From contig NC_133770.1 in assembly GCF_003597395.2 (NCBI RefSeq), positions 208,287,036 to 208,351,035 of the forward strand: DNA of 64,000 nt, read 5' to 3'. The DNA is from Chelonoidis abingdonii (lineage: Eukaryota > Chordata > Testudines > Testudinidae). Positions 1 through 10,959 of this stretch are shown here, piece by piece. The notes beneath the pieces were generated by a model that was not told where the DNA came from, searched no databases, and was given only the letters and a program-made list of their open reading frames with translations. A program made the position numbers and the translations under genes. Numbering within the stretch: the stretch's first letter is position 1; each line of letters starts with the position of its first letter.

Positions 1-1050
1 GATGGTAGTGATATGATCATATATGGTATAAAGCATAGGGAGTGCTGGATGTCTTCTGACCAGTTTACCTAGTGGCTTTGTGTAGATGTTGAAAAGGACC
101 AGAGGGAATTGATCCTTGTTGGACTTCACAAGACAGGGATCTAGTGGTGGAGGTGAATTTACCTTTTTGAGTGAATATCTCCAGGAAGGACTCAGAGCAT
201 TTTACTGCATTACCCTGGACCCCCGTCACCTCTTTTAGGTGAGACAGTAGCATCTCAGGGTCGACACTGTTGAATGATGCAGAGAGGTCCAGGGGGATGA
301 GAATGGATGTTTGCCCTCTGTCTGTTGATGGGAGGAGATCATCCATCAGTTTCACTAAGGCAGTTTCAGTTCCATGTCCTGGACTGAATCCAGATTGTCA
401 TGTCTAGAATTTTAGTTGCAATTAGATGAGCTTGTAGGCGGCCTTTGGTGGTCTCTGACAGTTTTTGTAGGAAATGGAAGTTTGACCCTGGGTAGTACTT
501 GGCTAGATCTGACGTTTCCGGGGTGGGTTTCTTCAGTGTCAGTTGAACTATCATGTGCTTAAAGGAGAAAGGAAAGATTAGTTGTGTCAGTGATCCAAGA
601 GACTATTTTGATCAGAATGGCAGCAGTTTGTTCATGACTGTCTTTCACAAGGCAGGAAATACATTATCAAATTAACAAATCTTGGGTTGCAACTCCTGTA
701 GGGTGTCCAGAACTTCTTGATGAGTGAAGACCCTGAACTTTGGGAATGCAGGTAGGCTGTTGGTTGGTGCACATAGGGGAAGTGAATTTATACTGCTTGA
801 GAATGCAAATTGGGATAATAGTTCTTTTCAGCAGTTGGTGCTCAGTTTGGTTGTAGACTGTTGCATCTCAGGATTGATGAAACAGTTTACCCTCTTGGAT
901 GACTCCTTGGAATGGGATTTGGCACCTGGTAGGAAGGTTCGTTTGACCTGTAATCCAGATTTAGCATAGGCTTTGAAAAATGCCTCGTGTTTCATCCTGT
1001 CTGTGTCAGCCTTTGATTTTCACCATTGGCACTCAAGCTTCATGGGTTTT
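1..1050 (-). mobile_element. L2/CR1-group LINE fragment, antisense
   Basis: Read on the minus strand, this block holds the reverse-transcriptase core of a non-LTR retrotransposon. The first part of the RT (about 560-366) reads like the DLAxYxPxSNxxFLxK...LQAHL motif, and the next part (355-65) contains LDLSASFNSVDPEMLL, the counterpart of the usual LDLSAAFDTVDHxxLL. The two are in different frames, with stops between them. The stretch 560-1050 lies upstream on the element and reads poorly; it is probably the linker between endonuclease and RT. The copy runs off the left edge, so the RT C-terminus and 3' tail are outside the window. The L2 clade is my best guess; CR1 or Rex1 are alternatives. 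Confidence 0.75.
65..560 (-). pseudogene. LINE reverse transcriptase, decayed
   Basis: This is the conserved RT palm and finger region of the LINE above. Residues equivalent to the first catalytic aspartate block are still readable (LDLSASFNSVD), followed by a GVQGNAVK segment and a LSCEVQQGS segment that corresponds to the family motif CGVPQGS. The second half of the catalytic site (the xADD box) is not in the window. A frame change near position 360 and in-frame stops beyond 555 show that it is not translated. The protein would reverse-transcribe its own RNA at a nicked target; this copy cannot. Confidence 0.7.
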
Positions 1051-1405
1051 TCTTTCTTTTCCCTCCATCTTCTCTTCATTGTTGAAATGAAAACATCTTA
1101 ATCCATATATCCTGTCAGGAATCTTCTTGTACTGTTGTAATAGAAGATGAAAAGGATGCTGTCGAGCTGATCAAACTTTGGGGTCAAAGTTACCGTACCT
1201 TTTAAAATGTTGTGATCTAAATGGGCTACGTCTTGCATGTTAGAAGGGCCAAATTCCATCCTGATTCTGTATGTAGAAATTCCATTACTTTTTATATAAT
1301 TACTAGGATATCTCACAAAAACTCAGGGTAAAATATGTATAAAAATTATTCCAAACATAGTCACCAAAAAGTTACCATTTTTTTAAAACACCCACTTTTC
1401 CTTAG

Positions 1406-1740
1406 AGACTAATAAATTTGGGCATAAGCTTTGGTGGGTTTAAAATCGACTTCATCAGATGCATGGAGTGGAAAATACAGAGGCAGGTATAAATACACAG
1501 CACGTGAAAAGATGGGAGTTGCCTTACGAAGTGGGGGGTCAGTGCTTGGTAAGGCAACTCTCATCTTTTCATGTGCTGTGTATTTATACCTGCCTCTGTA
1601 TTTTCCACTCCATGCATCTGATGAAGGGGGTTTTAGCCCATGAAACCTTGTGCCCAGATAAATTTGTTAGTCTGTAAGGTGCCACAAGGACTCCTTGTTG
1701 TTTTTGCTGATACAGACTAACATGGTTACCACTCTGAAAC
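1406..1740. mobile_element. Penelope-like element 3' ends in inverted pair
   Basis: Two copies of the same 3'-end sequence face each other. The left arm (1406-1527) is the near-perfect reverse complement of the right arm (1549-1673), with a 21-nt spacer. The right copy continues on the plus strand to about 1740, ending in a tract with ACTCTGAAACCTGTCA. The same sequence is found antisense at 63550-63785, downstream of a coding 3' end that resembles the GIY-YIG C-terminus of Penelope-like elements, and that is why I assign it to this class. The right arm holds a CTGATGA...GAAA hammerhead-like core at 1618-1645. Inverted terminal copies are a known habit of Penelope-like insertions. Confidence 0.65.
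1618..1645 (+). ncRNA. hammerhead-ribozyme-like core (decayed)
   Basis: CTGATGA (1618-1624), an extra A, a short GC stem with a TTTTAG loop, then GAAA (1642-1645). The stem is GGGGG opposite CCCAT, so only three G-C pairs and one wobble remain. Hammerhead motifs are documented in Penelope-like elements. The extra A after CTGATGA departs from the strict consensus, and I did not establish stems I and III or the cleavage site. Activity is unproven. Confidence 0.35.
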
Positions 1741-1887
1741 CTGTCACCACTTTTTCCTGTCAGACTTGTAAAATTTATCTGTAACATTATTTTGGAACCA
1801 AAATTTCCATTCCAGGGGATTATCACCTGCGTAGGCTCTTAGCTTTCCACTAGCATATCAATTACAAAGCCACTTCTAGAATTTAGA

Positions 1888-2010
1888 TTGTGAGCTCTTG
1901 CAGACAGGAACCATCTTTTTGTTCTATATAGTGCCTATCAATTTGGGTCATGGTCCCTTGCTAGGGCTCCAAGGTTTGCCATGGTACAAATGAATAATAA
2001 TAACATGGGA
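1888..2010 (+). repeat. ancient amniote SINE/LINE 3' tail
   Basis: The segment reads TTGTGAGCTCTTGCAGACAG, then a TTTTTGTTCTATATAGTGCC-like block, then GGGCTCC and an (AAT)n tail. A relative sits at 29900-30020. This arrangement recurs widely in reptile genomes as the 3' tail of an old LINE- or MIR-like repeat. The exact family cannot be fixed from sequence alone. Confidence 0.45.
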
Positions 2011-3670
2011 TTCCTGCACTTCTTCTTGTCACTACAGAATGTCCATATGTAACCATGATAACAGCCCAGATCTTTGGGGAATGGAAACCTTATTGTATTA
2101 CCTATGAGAGCAAGAACAAACTGCAGAAATATATGTAAAACTAACACAGCAAATTCAGACTTGGCTTTTACGTGAAGAATTCATAGCTGAATATATCTTC
2201 ATATCTCTTCACCTGGCAACAACTGAATGAGGCCTGAAGACCCAAAATGAAGGACCCAAGAAATATCAGCAATGAAGGATGCTTTAAAATGATATAGAAT
2301 CCTTTTTCATTTAAATAACTTTTTCTATAACCCAGTTTCATGGTACAGCACTTCAGTTCTAAGTAATATACCGTGCTATGAAAGAAAGAACAGTAAGTCT
2401 TTGTGGGAAGGAGGCAAACTTAGACCTAACAGGGATGGCCATCCTTTGAAATAAGGGATAGTTGTGAGGCATGGTTCTGTGATTGCAAATGTAATCAAGT
2501 ATATAAGATAATGGAAAAGTGTATCATTGTTCAATAGAAGTATCAGCCATGTGTAAGTATAATCAGTGTTTCCAAAAGACTGTGGTTTATGGTTTAACTC
2601 CACTGATTATGCAGAGTTTATACTATATAAACCTTCAGCCATACCATGGTTTTGGAATGTATTTGTTAGGCCAGATGAGAGAACTTCATTGTAAATATAA
2701 TTTGCTCTCTTAAAAGAAGTTAATTGTGTTCTGAATTAAGGGAGAATTATCTTCAACATTACTTGACCCATTATAAACAACTTTAAAAGGGCAGGAAATT
2801 TATGACAGGGGAAACAGAAGCTTCTAACATGCTTTTTCAGCATATATAATAGATTATCTTTAATTTCCTGCTGACTGTTACTGTGTAACAGCTCAGAAAG
2901 TGAGAATTCATTGTATTTTTAGTCTTCCAGTAATGGCCAGTTTATTTTCTACGAGTCATGTGCTACCACATGTACATCAAGTAGTATTTTAAATATTAAT
3001 TTTCAGCTATTATATATCATAAGTTCTGGAAAATGTATCTAATTCTTCTCTAATGCCTTTAGCATTCTAGTTTGTATTGCTCCATTTCAAACACTTCATT
3101 CATGACAGTTTCCTATTTAAAAAAATCCTTCTGTTCATTATAATGTGCAGAGTCATACCTTTTGCTGTCAGCAAAATATTCACCACTCATATGTGGTGAG
3201 CAGCAAAATGTCCATTGCTCATGGAAAATTGACATCTGCCTATGTTCATAAAAAATGTAATTAATTTCTTTGCTTGTGTGGGGGAGATGGCGGTTACACT
3301 GCATAATTTGCATTTCTGTTGCATCAAAATTTATTCTCTTGGCCAAATTTACCTACAGTGCGTCATGTCTTTTGTGGTACCTTAGGTCTAATTTCTGTGA
3401 CAATGAACATGGATTTATGGGGCAGCAATAATTATGAAATCATCTAATAATCTCCAGTTATGATAATTCTAAAAATGAATCTTAAAGTAAAATTCTATAT
3501 CTAAATTTGTATTATTTATTTGCACTGAAGCATAGAATAAACTCCTGAGTGATGCTGCCCTCTGAAAAATCCTTACTATGAATCAGAGAATATAGAGGCT
3601 GAAGCTTTGGTCTGCATTGGCAGAGGTTGTCACTTGAGTAAATATATTAGCCATCTTTGGAACTTTGTCA
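2011..3670. other. no recognisable gene or repeat
   Basis: AT-rich unique-looking sequence. Open frames are short, lie on both strands and have no splice or domain support. Nothing here could be assigned. Confidence 0.5.
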
Positions 3671-3675
3671 CAGGC

Positions 3676-4564
3676 TGTGATAAATGGAGAAGTGGGGGAG
3701 CTCCCATTTATAAACACCCAGCCAGCCAGTTAGCTGTAAAATCCCTTTTGGTGTCCGTTCTCTGCTTACTTTACCTGTAAAGGGTTAACAACCCCACAGA
3801 TAAAAGAAAAGGAGTGGGCACCTGACCAAAAGAGCCAGTCGGAAAGCTAGAACTTTTAAATTTTGGAAAGAAACTTCTCCTTTGTCTGTTGTTCTCTGGG
3901 GTATAGGGACGGAGCAGCAGTGCTATAAGTAGGAATGCTATGTAAGATTTGAACCAGGTATGAAAAAGTATTTTCCATACCTGGAAGAAATAATTTGGAT
4001 AGGGAATGTTCTGTTAGATGCTGTCAGGTTTATTTCTTCTTTTGGCTTCCGGATCCCCTCTGTGCTAACCCCTGATGCTTTTGTTTGCTTGTAACCTTTA
4101 AGCTGAACCCCCAAGAAAGCTAGTTTGGGTGCTTGATTTTTGGAATTGCTCTTTTAAAATCTAGCAAAAGCCTAAGTTCCAGATGTATTTTCTTTCTTTT
4201 TGTTTTTAATAAACTTTACCTTTTTTAAGAACAAGATTGGATTTTTGATGTCCTAAGAGTATATATGTTGTTTGATTAGCCACAGCTAATTTCCTTTGAT
4301 TTCTTTCTCAGCTCTTCCCTGGAGGGGAGCGGGGTGAAAGGGCTTGAGGGTATCCCATAGATAGGAATTCCCAAGTGTACCTTCCTGGGTTCAAAGGGGT
4401 TTTTTTGCATTTGGATGATGGCAGCGTTTACCAAGCCAAGGTCAGAGAGAAACTGTAACCTTGGGAGTTTAATACAAGCCTAGAATGGCAAGTATTAAAT
4501 TTTTTTAATCCTTGCGGGCCCTCACTTCCTTCACTCCTGACAGAGTGGGGATTCAGCCTTGACA
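3676..4564 (+). mobile_element. solo LTR, family A, 5-bp target duplication
   Basis: 889 bp, starting TGTGATAAATGG and ending CCTTGACA. It is flanked by the exact 5-bp direct repeat CAGGC at 3671-3675 and 4565-4569. It shares long stretches with the LTR at 52973-53818 in the opposite orientation, including the CACCCAGCCAG/GTTAGCT 5' block and the CAGCCTTGACA 3' end. An AATAAA lies at about 4208 in a T-rich context, consistent with R/U5 in plus orientation. No internal region or second LTR is present, so it arose by LTR-LTR recombination. The 5-bp duplication fits a Gypsy-type or class III endogenous retrovirus origin; I cannot decide which. Confidence 0.85.
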
Positions 4565-4639
4565 CAGGCATTTTTCTAGAGTATATGGTCTTTAATGGAT
4601 GGTGCATTGTTAGCCATGTATTTTGAAATAAAGAGCTTT

Positions 4640-5420
4640 GTGAAAAAGTGATCTCTTCCTGGATCAGACATTAGCGTTGCTTCATTGATCTCTTGGGATC
4701 AAACAATTTTACCTTGTTAAAAAATTCATACTCTGTTTCACAATCTGGAGACCTATCTTCAATTTCCGTGCTTTTTCCTTCGAATGCCTCTTTGAACACC
4801 CCTAGAATTTCTTGTAGCACAGAAAGAGGGAAACTCTATTCCTCTTCTGTATTCAGGATTGATAACCTTTTTGGAACCAATTTTTTTACGTGTTTGAGAG
4901 ATTTTTTGGTCTTGTACACATCAAACTGGTATAACTCTCCTTAATTCGCCGTATAGATGATGTTAATATGGTGAGATACTCAGGAATGGGACCATGATTT
5001 TTCAAGTTGAGGATTAATTTTTAGTAATGACGTCAGGAACCATTGAGTAATAGAATTTTTCTGTACCTGGAAAGCAGAATTAGAATCTCTTGTTTATTAT
5101 TGATGTCATCCTCTTCAAACTTTGCCATCCGCTTGGCATGAAACTTGGACTTGAGGCTGATGGATTTCCGAACATATTCCAGTATCACACTCAAGGAAAT
5201 ACAGAGCAATTTCCCACAATCATTTTACAGTTCATATTCAAACTCTGTGATGTAATCTTGGGCAGTCATGTACAGTCTTACACATTTGCAGTTAGAAGTA
5301 GACTTCGTTACAAATCAGTTGGACTGCAGGCTGATAATCAATATTTCATCTTGTCATTGGGACTGCACTCATGGATCAAACAGAATTTCTGTTGTCTGCC
5401 TCTCACTCTACCCTCTTAAG
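4640..5420 (-). pseudogene. unidentified coding-like frames, possibly processed pseudogene
   Basis: On the minus strand a chain of lysine- and glutamate-rich peptides runs from about 5420 to 4640 with stops and frame changes between them. Segments such as AQDYITEFEYEL, SLKSKFHAKRMAKFEEDDIN and KKSLKHVKKLVPKRLSIL look like a soluble, partly helical protein rather than a transposon product. No intron-like breaks are obvious between the segments, which would fit a retrocopy. I do not recognise the parent gene. Chance open frames in AT-rich DNA remain possible. Confidence 0.3.
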
Positions 5421-5479
5421 TACAGTAATATATTAGCAAGCATAATGAACAAAACAATATCCCAGTTGTGATGGGGAAA

Positions 5480-6255
5480 ACACTCATAAAACTGAATGTC
5501 AAAGAGGAAGGTGGAAAAAGGAAGTGGTGAATGAAGAGAATCAAAATCAAACAGGACAGGATATTTGTCAGTTTATAAGGAGGCACCATCAGTGCTTTAT
5601 ACGGTGCTTTGAAAAGATTATTATATAGTCATATGAACAGCAATCCAATCCCATAACCCCTGGTTATATGTTTAGTATTTCTATCACTAATTAAATTTCA
5701 ATATATCATTTAATTTCTATCAAATTAAAACCATAGCAGATATTGTGCTGCTTTGAAAACCAATTCAATTTTAATAGTCCACTTTCCATGTTATCAAACC
5801 CATTCAAGACAGTAAAAGCTCAGAAACTAGACTTCCATAGTACTGAACATTTTAAATATTGAATCATGCACTTAACTACTTTACAACTATATAATATGTT
5901 GCCCAAAATGTATCTGCAGTGCTTTCCAGCATACAAAATAAGTCATGAATGATCCCTTTTGTTTTTCAGTTAGAATTGTGGCATATCCATGGCATATTCT
6001 TGTAGTAAATATGCTAGAGCTAGAAAGAGCCAGCATAGAAGTGCTTAACTGTGTTGTTAACACAGGATTTCAGTGTGATGTAGATCAAAATATTGAAATA
6101 TGTTATTGTTGACAATTAAATCATAAAAGCAACGTTTTCATTTTGAACTTGTACTTCTATTATAAAATTCCTTTCCTGTTGGACAATGTCATATTTTCAA
6201 ATCCTAATTGAGCATTGCCTAAACAGTAATTTCCCAACATATAGGGAATACATAT
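5480..6255. other. no recognisable gene or repeat
   Basis: AT-rich sequence with no supported coding frame, tandem repeat or transposon end. It would include the 3' flank of the candidate exon described next. Confidence 0.5.
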
Positions 6256-6260
6256 TTTAC

Positions 6261-6266
6261 TTTATT
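6261..6266 (-). promoter_or_regulatory. possible polyadenylation signal for the candidate exon
   Basis: TTTATT on the plus strand is AATAAA on the minus strand, about 235 nt beyond the stop codon at 6501. Its only support is its position after the candidate terminal exon; the hexamer is common in AT-rich DNA. Confidence 0.25.
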
Positions 6267-6500
6267 TCCAGTAGAATGCCTGCTATACTTAACTTTCTGT
6301 GGTGTCCTCATCCAGTGCACTTTAGTATTTTACCTTACTGAATTAATATAAGAATTGTTGCTAGTGCAATACAGTGACTGATGTAAAGAAATATTGTTTA
6401 CCCAATTGTTTTAAATGCAATCTAGGCAACAGAATGTATATGCTATACAGGAGGAAAAGATTTAATATAATACCATGATTTGATTAAAAATGTGCTCCAG

Positions 6501-6733
6501 TCAATTAAACAAAAATCTCTTCATCTTTTGAATTTGTGGCATTTTGGTATACTCCCTCAGCTCATCATCCAGGAAAAATAGTTCTACATCAGAGTCTAAA
6601 AGAATGAGTTTTAGGGACATTTCACAACCAGCGTGGAGCAAAAACTCATATCTTCCTACATGACTTACTATGGACCCCACTCTGAAGCGGTCAGATGAAC
6701 TCAGTTGATCATGTGCCAAATGAGTACTAATAT
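6501..6733 (-). CDS. candidate 3'-terminal coding exon of an unidentified host gene
   Basis: The minus strand shows a textbook acceptor: a pyrimidine run ending TTCTCTTTCTGCAG (AG at plus 6734-6735), followed at once by an uninterrupted frame of about 76 codons to a TGA/TAA-type stop at 6501. The predicted exon starts with two bases of a split codon and reads ISTHLAHDQLSSSDRF, then an acidic DSDVELFFLDDELREY segment, and ends in a basic QKMKRFLFN tail. The composition is that of a normal soluble protein and matches no transposon protein I know. A possible AATAAA lies about 235 nt downstream. Upstream exons would be at higher coordinates, behind a long intron, and I could not find one. I do not recognise the family. 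A decayed retrocopy or a chance frame are the alternatives. Confidence 0.4.
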
Positions 6734-6769
6734 CTGCAGAAAGAGAAGGGATCCAAAAAGGCACAAAGC

Positions 6770-8260
6770 CAGTTTTTCTGTGTTACACTGGTATGAATCC
6801 AGATCAACTCTATTTAATTCAGTAGCATTACTCTGATATTACATCAGAACAATAGAGTGGAATGTTGCCAAAAATGATAATGCTGCTGTATCCAATGAAT
6901 CTTAACAGGAATCATGGGAGTTGCTACCATGATGTGTGTCTGTAATTTTAATCACCTTAATAAAGAGAACTGATAGTTATTTAGGATGGGAATTTCAAAG
7001 GCGCCTAAGTTAGGTGCCCAAATCCATTGAAAAATCAATAAGTTCGGTATGAGTTGGGTGTCCATCTCCCTTCGGCCCTTTTGCAAATCCCAGCATAAAT
7101 AGGGTTAAACTGCTCACATTTTACTGCTGTGAGACTGCACTGAAATTACTAATAGTCATTGGTAACGTGGGTCTGAACTTTTCTGTGACTCAATTAAATT
7201 TATTACTGTTGCTTTCAGTGAGGTATTTACTCACCAACACATTGAGAATTAATACATTAGCTTCTGATGAAATTTGTCACCTACCAGTGTAAGACAATAG
7301 ATTTTGTCAGTTCCTGCAGCTGCTGTTGCACATCCTTTTATTCTTTGCTATAGTTTAAAAAATATTCATCAACACCTTAGTGACAGGAACAGAAGAGGAC
7401 TATGAAGCGGAAATATGATATCATGTTCTTATTGTTATCTAGAATGACACAGAATAGATGTGGAAACCCATCTTTGACTTTTTCCAGATGTCTGTGGAAC
7501 AGGATCAGCATTCTGGCTTTGTTTTAGGTAGATGTGTATGTGATGAACTTCCTTGCTTAGATATTTTCATAGATTACTTAGCCAACATTTCAGTGAGTAT
7601 ATGAAGGTTAATAAAAAGTTGTTTAAAAAACCTCCCATAAAATTCAGTGCGGGGGAAACAGATTTATTGTAGATGTTGTGCAATGTAACTTGTTGTAGGA
7701 ATATGGCTGAGAGAATGTGGCAGCAATGAATGTGTTGTTTTATTCTCAAGCCTATGCAGTTTAACTAACTGGAAGATAAGTGCACCAACAAATATTTATT
7801 TTAGTTGAGTCATTTGTTGAATGTAGAAGGAGACTGTTAATACAGTAGGAGAAAATAACATGGGATCCAATCCTGCAACACTTACTCAGAACTAACTCAG
7901 GAAGTATTCCATTGGGCAAAATCCTGGCTCGTGTTTATGTGGCAGTAAGAGGCTCTTTAAACTGGCTCTCAATAAGTGATCCTGAGTGTTTAATATATAA
8001 ACAAGTGCAGAGAAGACTCGATCTTGACAGTTTGGTGCTGCATAACAGGGTACAGAGTTTATGTAAATAATCTCCCCTACCCCACATGAAATTCTTGCTG
8101 AATCCTAACCCATTCCTCCTCCCTTTCCAGTTGAAGCAATGGAGGTTACTCATATCTAGGGTTGTATTACCCCCAACTCTGCTCTCACATAGGGGAAAAG
8201 TAAGTCTGTGATGGAATCCCAGCTCTCTGCCTATTGGTTGGGGGCTGGTGGTCAGTCAGA
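6770..8260. other. mostly unassigned; old palindromic repeat near 6990-7095
   Basis: Most of this stretch shows nothing. Around 6990-7095 the text AAGGCGCCTAAGTTAGGTGC, followed by CCATTGAAAAATCAATAAG, resembles a very old dispersed repeat that carries self-complementary CCTAAGT/ACTTAGG units and is common in reptile genomes. It carries no gene. Confidence 0.35.
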
Positions 8261-8264
8261 GAAT

Positions 8265-8282
8265 GTGTGTGTGTGTGTGTGT
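8265..8282 (+). repeat. (TG)n microsatellite
   Basis: A short pure TG run of about nine units. Confidence 0.9.
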
Positions 8283-8289
8283 CTTTATC

Positions 8290-9300
8290 CTTCTCCTATC
8301 CACACTTTCTCATGTCCACACCCTGGCCACCACTCACCATGAGTGACTAGGGGAATCTTTTGCTCAATGGGCTGTTCTCTCTCTGGTTAACAGCTCCATT
8401 TTGGAGATGTTGACCACAGAGGATATGATAACAAACGAGATGAGTATTGTGGATGAGTATACTCAAAAGATAGGTGAGTAGCCATCTATAATTATTCCCT
8501 CTCCAATTATAAATGTTTTGTTTTTTCTTTATTTCCACCTTTTAACTGCATCTTTTATATTGCCTGTAATCTTGTCCATTTCCCTTATCTCTCCAAATCT
8601 TTGTAACCATATCTGTACAGTTGAATGGGCTGAATGTCTATTACATTTTTAAAAATCATCTTCCTATCTGTAATTATTTCTGCTGATAGTAAAATACTTT
8701 GGCCAATTTTATGAAATTTGAATCTACTGTTAAAGATGGATAAGTATTCAAATATCTTTCTTATTTAGCTACCAGTGGGTAATTTGATCTGCCTGGTACT
8801 TGAAATAGCATGGGTTTGTGTTCAGTATAAAATCACGAAAGCTGCAATCACTGTAATGGATGAGGAGGAGAAGAAGGAGAGGGAGGAGAGAGAGCTCACG
8901 TGCATGCATGCACCTTGGTAACCTTTTAAAAAGTGTTCTTTTCCACCCTCACCAGATCACCTTAGAACTATTCCTTACATTTTTTTCTCTTATTTCTCTT
9001 TAAATATAGGTGAGCATAAATATCCCTAACAGCTAAGTATAAAGAAGTTGCTAAATGTGAAACAATCACCAAGTGATGCTTCTTGGACGAACGTGTTAGG
9101 GACTTAGAAATGTTGTCATACCCTAGCTTAAAATATACTTCCCTTTTCCTGTTCTGTACACTGCTGGGGCACTGGTTGCAGTATGAGAGAGCCCTAGTTC
9201 ACAGTTACGTTACCTTAGATCTTAGTTCCTCCTGTGTCTCCTATCTTCTATACAATGTACATGTCACAACCACTTTCCTTTGCCGTTATTTTCCAACATA
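8290..9300. other. no gene; purine-rich GGA tract near 8860-8890
   Basis: Unassigned sequence with a GAGGAGGAGAAGAAGGAGAG-type purine tract, followed by an alternating TGCATGCATGCACC segment. No coding support. Confidence 0.45.
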
Positions 9301-9309
9301 TCCTGCTCT

Positions 9310-9566
9310 GTCAGTTTCATTACTCTCACATTTGTTCTTTTGTTTTCCCATTAAATGTGTAATAGCTTTCTCAGCTGTCTGTGATGGGCATTCTCCAATC
9401 TTCTTTTGTTGGCCACTGCTAACATTGGCCAAGTCTCTGCTCCATACAGTAGCATGCTCAGTACAATCCTACAGTATAATGTGACCTTTAGTTTGGTGTG
9501 GAGGCCTCTGCCACTGTTACCAACAGGGCCAGCCCAAAGTCCAGATAAAAGAGGATGTTTCTGCAC
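9310..9566 (-). mobile_element. LINE reverse-transcriptase C-terminal fragment
   Basis: The minus-strand frame contains VLSMLLYGAETWPM, then RRLENAHHRQLRKLLHI, matching the LLYGxExW...LxxFHxxxLRxILxI signature at the end of many non-LTR retrotransposon RT domains. After an in-frame stop, a WENKRTNVRV-like segment matches the usual SWxDKxTNxxV continuation. Only this terminal piece survives. The clade (RTE, L2 or related) is not resolved. Confidence 0.65.
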
Positions 9567-9786
9567 TTAAGTTTGCGACCCACGTGGGTCTTACTACAAC
9601 AGTAATAGTTCAGTTAACCCAAAACTTGAGGACTTTGTAGATGAAGATGGATTTCAAAACCAAAGTATGACAGATCTCAGTGAAAGCCAAAGGAAGCTGA
9701 GATCTCAAGACATCAAATATTGGTGCCCAAATCTATAAAAAGAGCAGACACGTAGAATGCATATACTTTGTATAGTATGGGAAAGC

Positions 9787-9940
9787 TGGCACAGGTTACA
9801 TGAGAAGTGAAAAAATACCATGTGAACTTGGTTGGTGTCAGTGATATGACATGGGCAGGGGTTGGCAAGATGGCCTATCGTAGTGCTACAGTCTATACTC
9901 AGGAAGAGGAATGCATGCAGGAGGAGGAATGTGATGGCAT
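9787..9940 (+). mobile_element. LINE endonuclease N-terminal fragment
   Basis: The plus-strand frame reads KKYHVNLVGVSDMTWAGVGK and continues into TVYTQEEE. This corresponds to the MxRYxxxIxGLSExRWxGxG stretch near the start of the APE-type endonuclease of non-LTR retrotransposons; the glutamate of the metal site is an aspartate here. It lies in opposite orientation to the RT fragment at 9310-9566, so the two are separate pieces or an inverted copy of one element. Confidence 0.45.
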
Positions 9941-9944
9941 TTAC

Positions 9945-10700
9945 AGAGCCTACACTAAGGTCAAGAGAGTTCTGGAACGGTACAGGGCTAAGAAGGCCCT
10001 GCCCCTCAGTAGCTTCAGAGCAGGCTCCAAATGGAAGCCTGTTTAAAAGGGCAGTGTGACAGTCAAGCAAAAGGATAATAAAGGGAAGTCTGACAGTCAA
10101 GCATAATAAAGGTGAGGCTGTCTGCAGGAACGAAGCCAGTTTGTAGCTTCTGGCATAAAGGAACCTATAAGGAAAGGATCTGGACTGTGGATAAGACCTG
10201 ACCAGGAGGATAGGGGCCTGATCCTTTTTCTCCCCTGCCTTCTTCCTGACAAGGGGGAACAAATGGACACTGAAAAAGGGTGCTGGAAAATCCCAACTGA
10301 CTATCTGAATTTGCAGGGCTGCAGGGAGGGGACGAGCAATACTCCACCGGGAAGCAAGCTGAGGATGGGGACCATGCCTCAAATTGAAGAGAGAACAGGG
10401 AAGGTAGGAAATGGCCCAGGAGATGCTGGTCTGGTGTACCAGCTAGGGGGAACTGAGACTCTCCCCACAGCTTCCTTTTTGGGCCGTAAGCAACATACCC
10501 CCTTCTTCTAGCTGGAAGAACTCAGGGAACACCAGGGGATCCATGGCCTGCCCAGTAGGCCTGCTGGCTCCCAAATGAAGCCTGCTACAGACATGTAGAA
10601 GTTGTGCTGGATAACATCACAGTAAAGACCCAGCTGGCTTGTGAGACAGTGAATGACAGAATAACAACAGTCAAGCTCAAAGCAAGACATGTTTTTATTT
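9945..10700 (+). repeat. LTR-like block with short tandem unit
   Basis: A GC-richer block with a TATA-like GTTTAAAAGGG at about 10042, followed by two tandem copies of a unit containing GACAGTCAAGCA and ATAATAAAG (10056-10112). No clear TG...CA ends or target duplication were found. A promoter-like TATA followed by a polyadenylation-like AATAAA is how LTRs look, but this is inference. The open frames inside it have no protein similarity I recognise. Confidence 0.3.
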
Positions 10701-10959
10701 CACAGCTAACTGTATAAAGTTGATTTTGTCACTTTACATATTTAATCTACTTTATATAAATATAGAAAGAAGCCCAGACTTAGAAATAAAATATATAATA
10801 GTAGTTCTTGTATTCACACAAGTGTTATAAAACAGCTGTGTGTAATTAATAACTTGAAACCACCACACCCTACAGGTGGAAATAAGAATTTGAGGGCTAT
10901 TAAAAGCAATTTGACATCTTAACCTAGGTCTCTATTTCTAAGAACGATGGTAAGTCATT

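Noticed and set aside
9083..9484. A 133-codon plus-strand frame with several hydrophobic stretches, superficially a membrane protein
   Set aside because: Its second half is the antisense of a LINE reverse-transcriptase end (YGAETW motif on the minus strand).
9705..10382. A 225-codon minus-strand frame, the longest in the window
   Set aside because: It overlaps a LINE endonuclease fragment on the other strand and an LTR-like block, has a mixed low-specificity composition, and shows no domain or splice signal.
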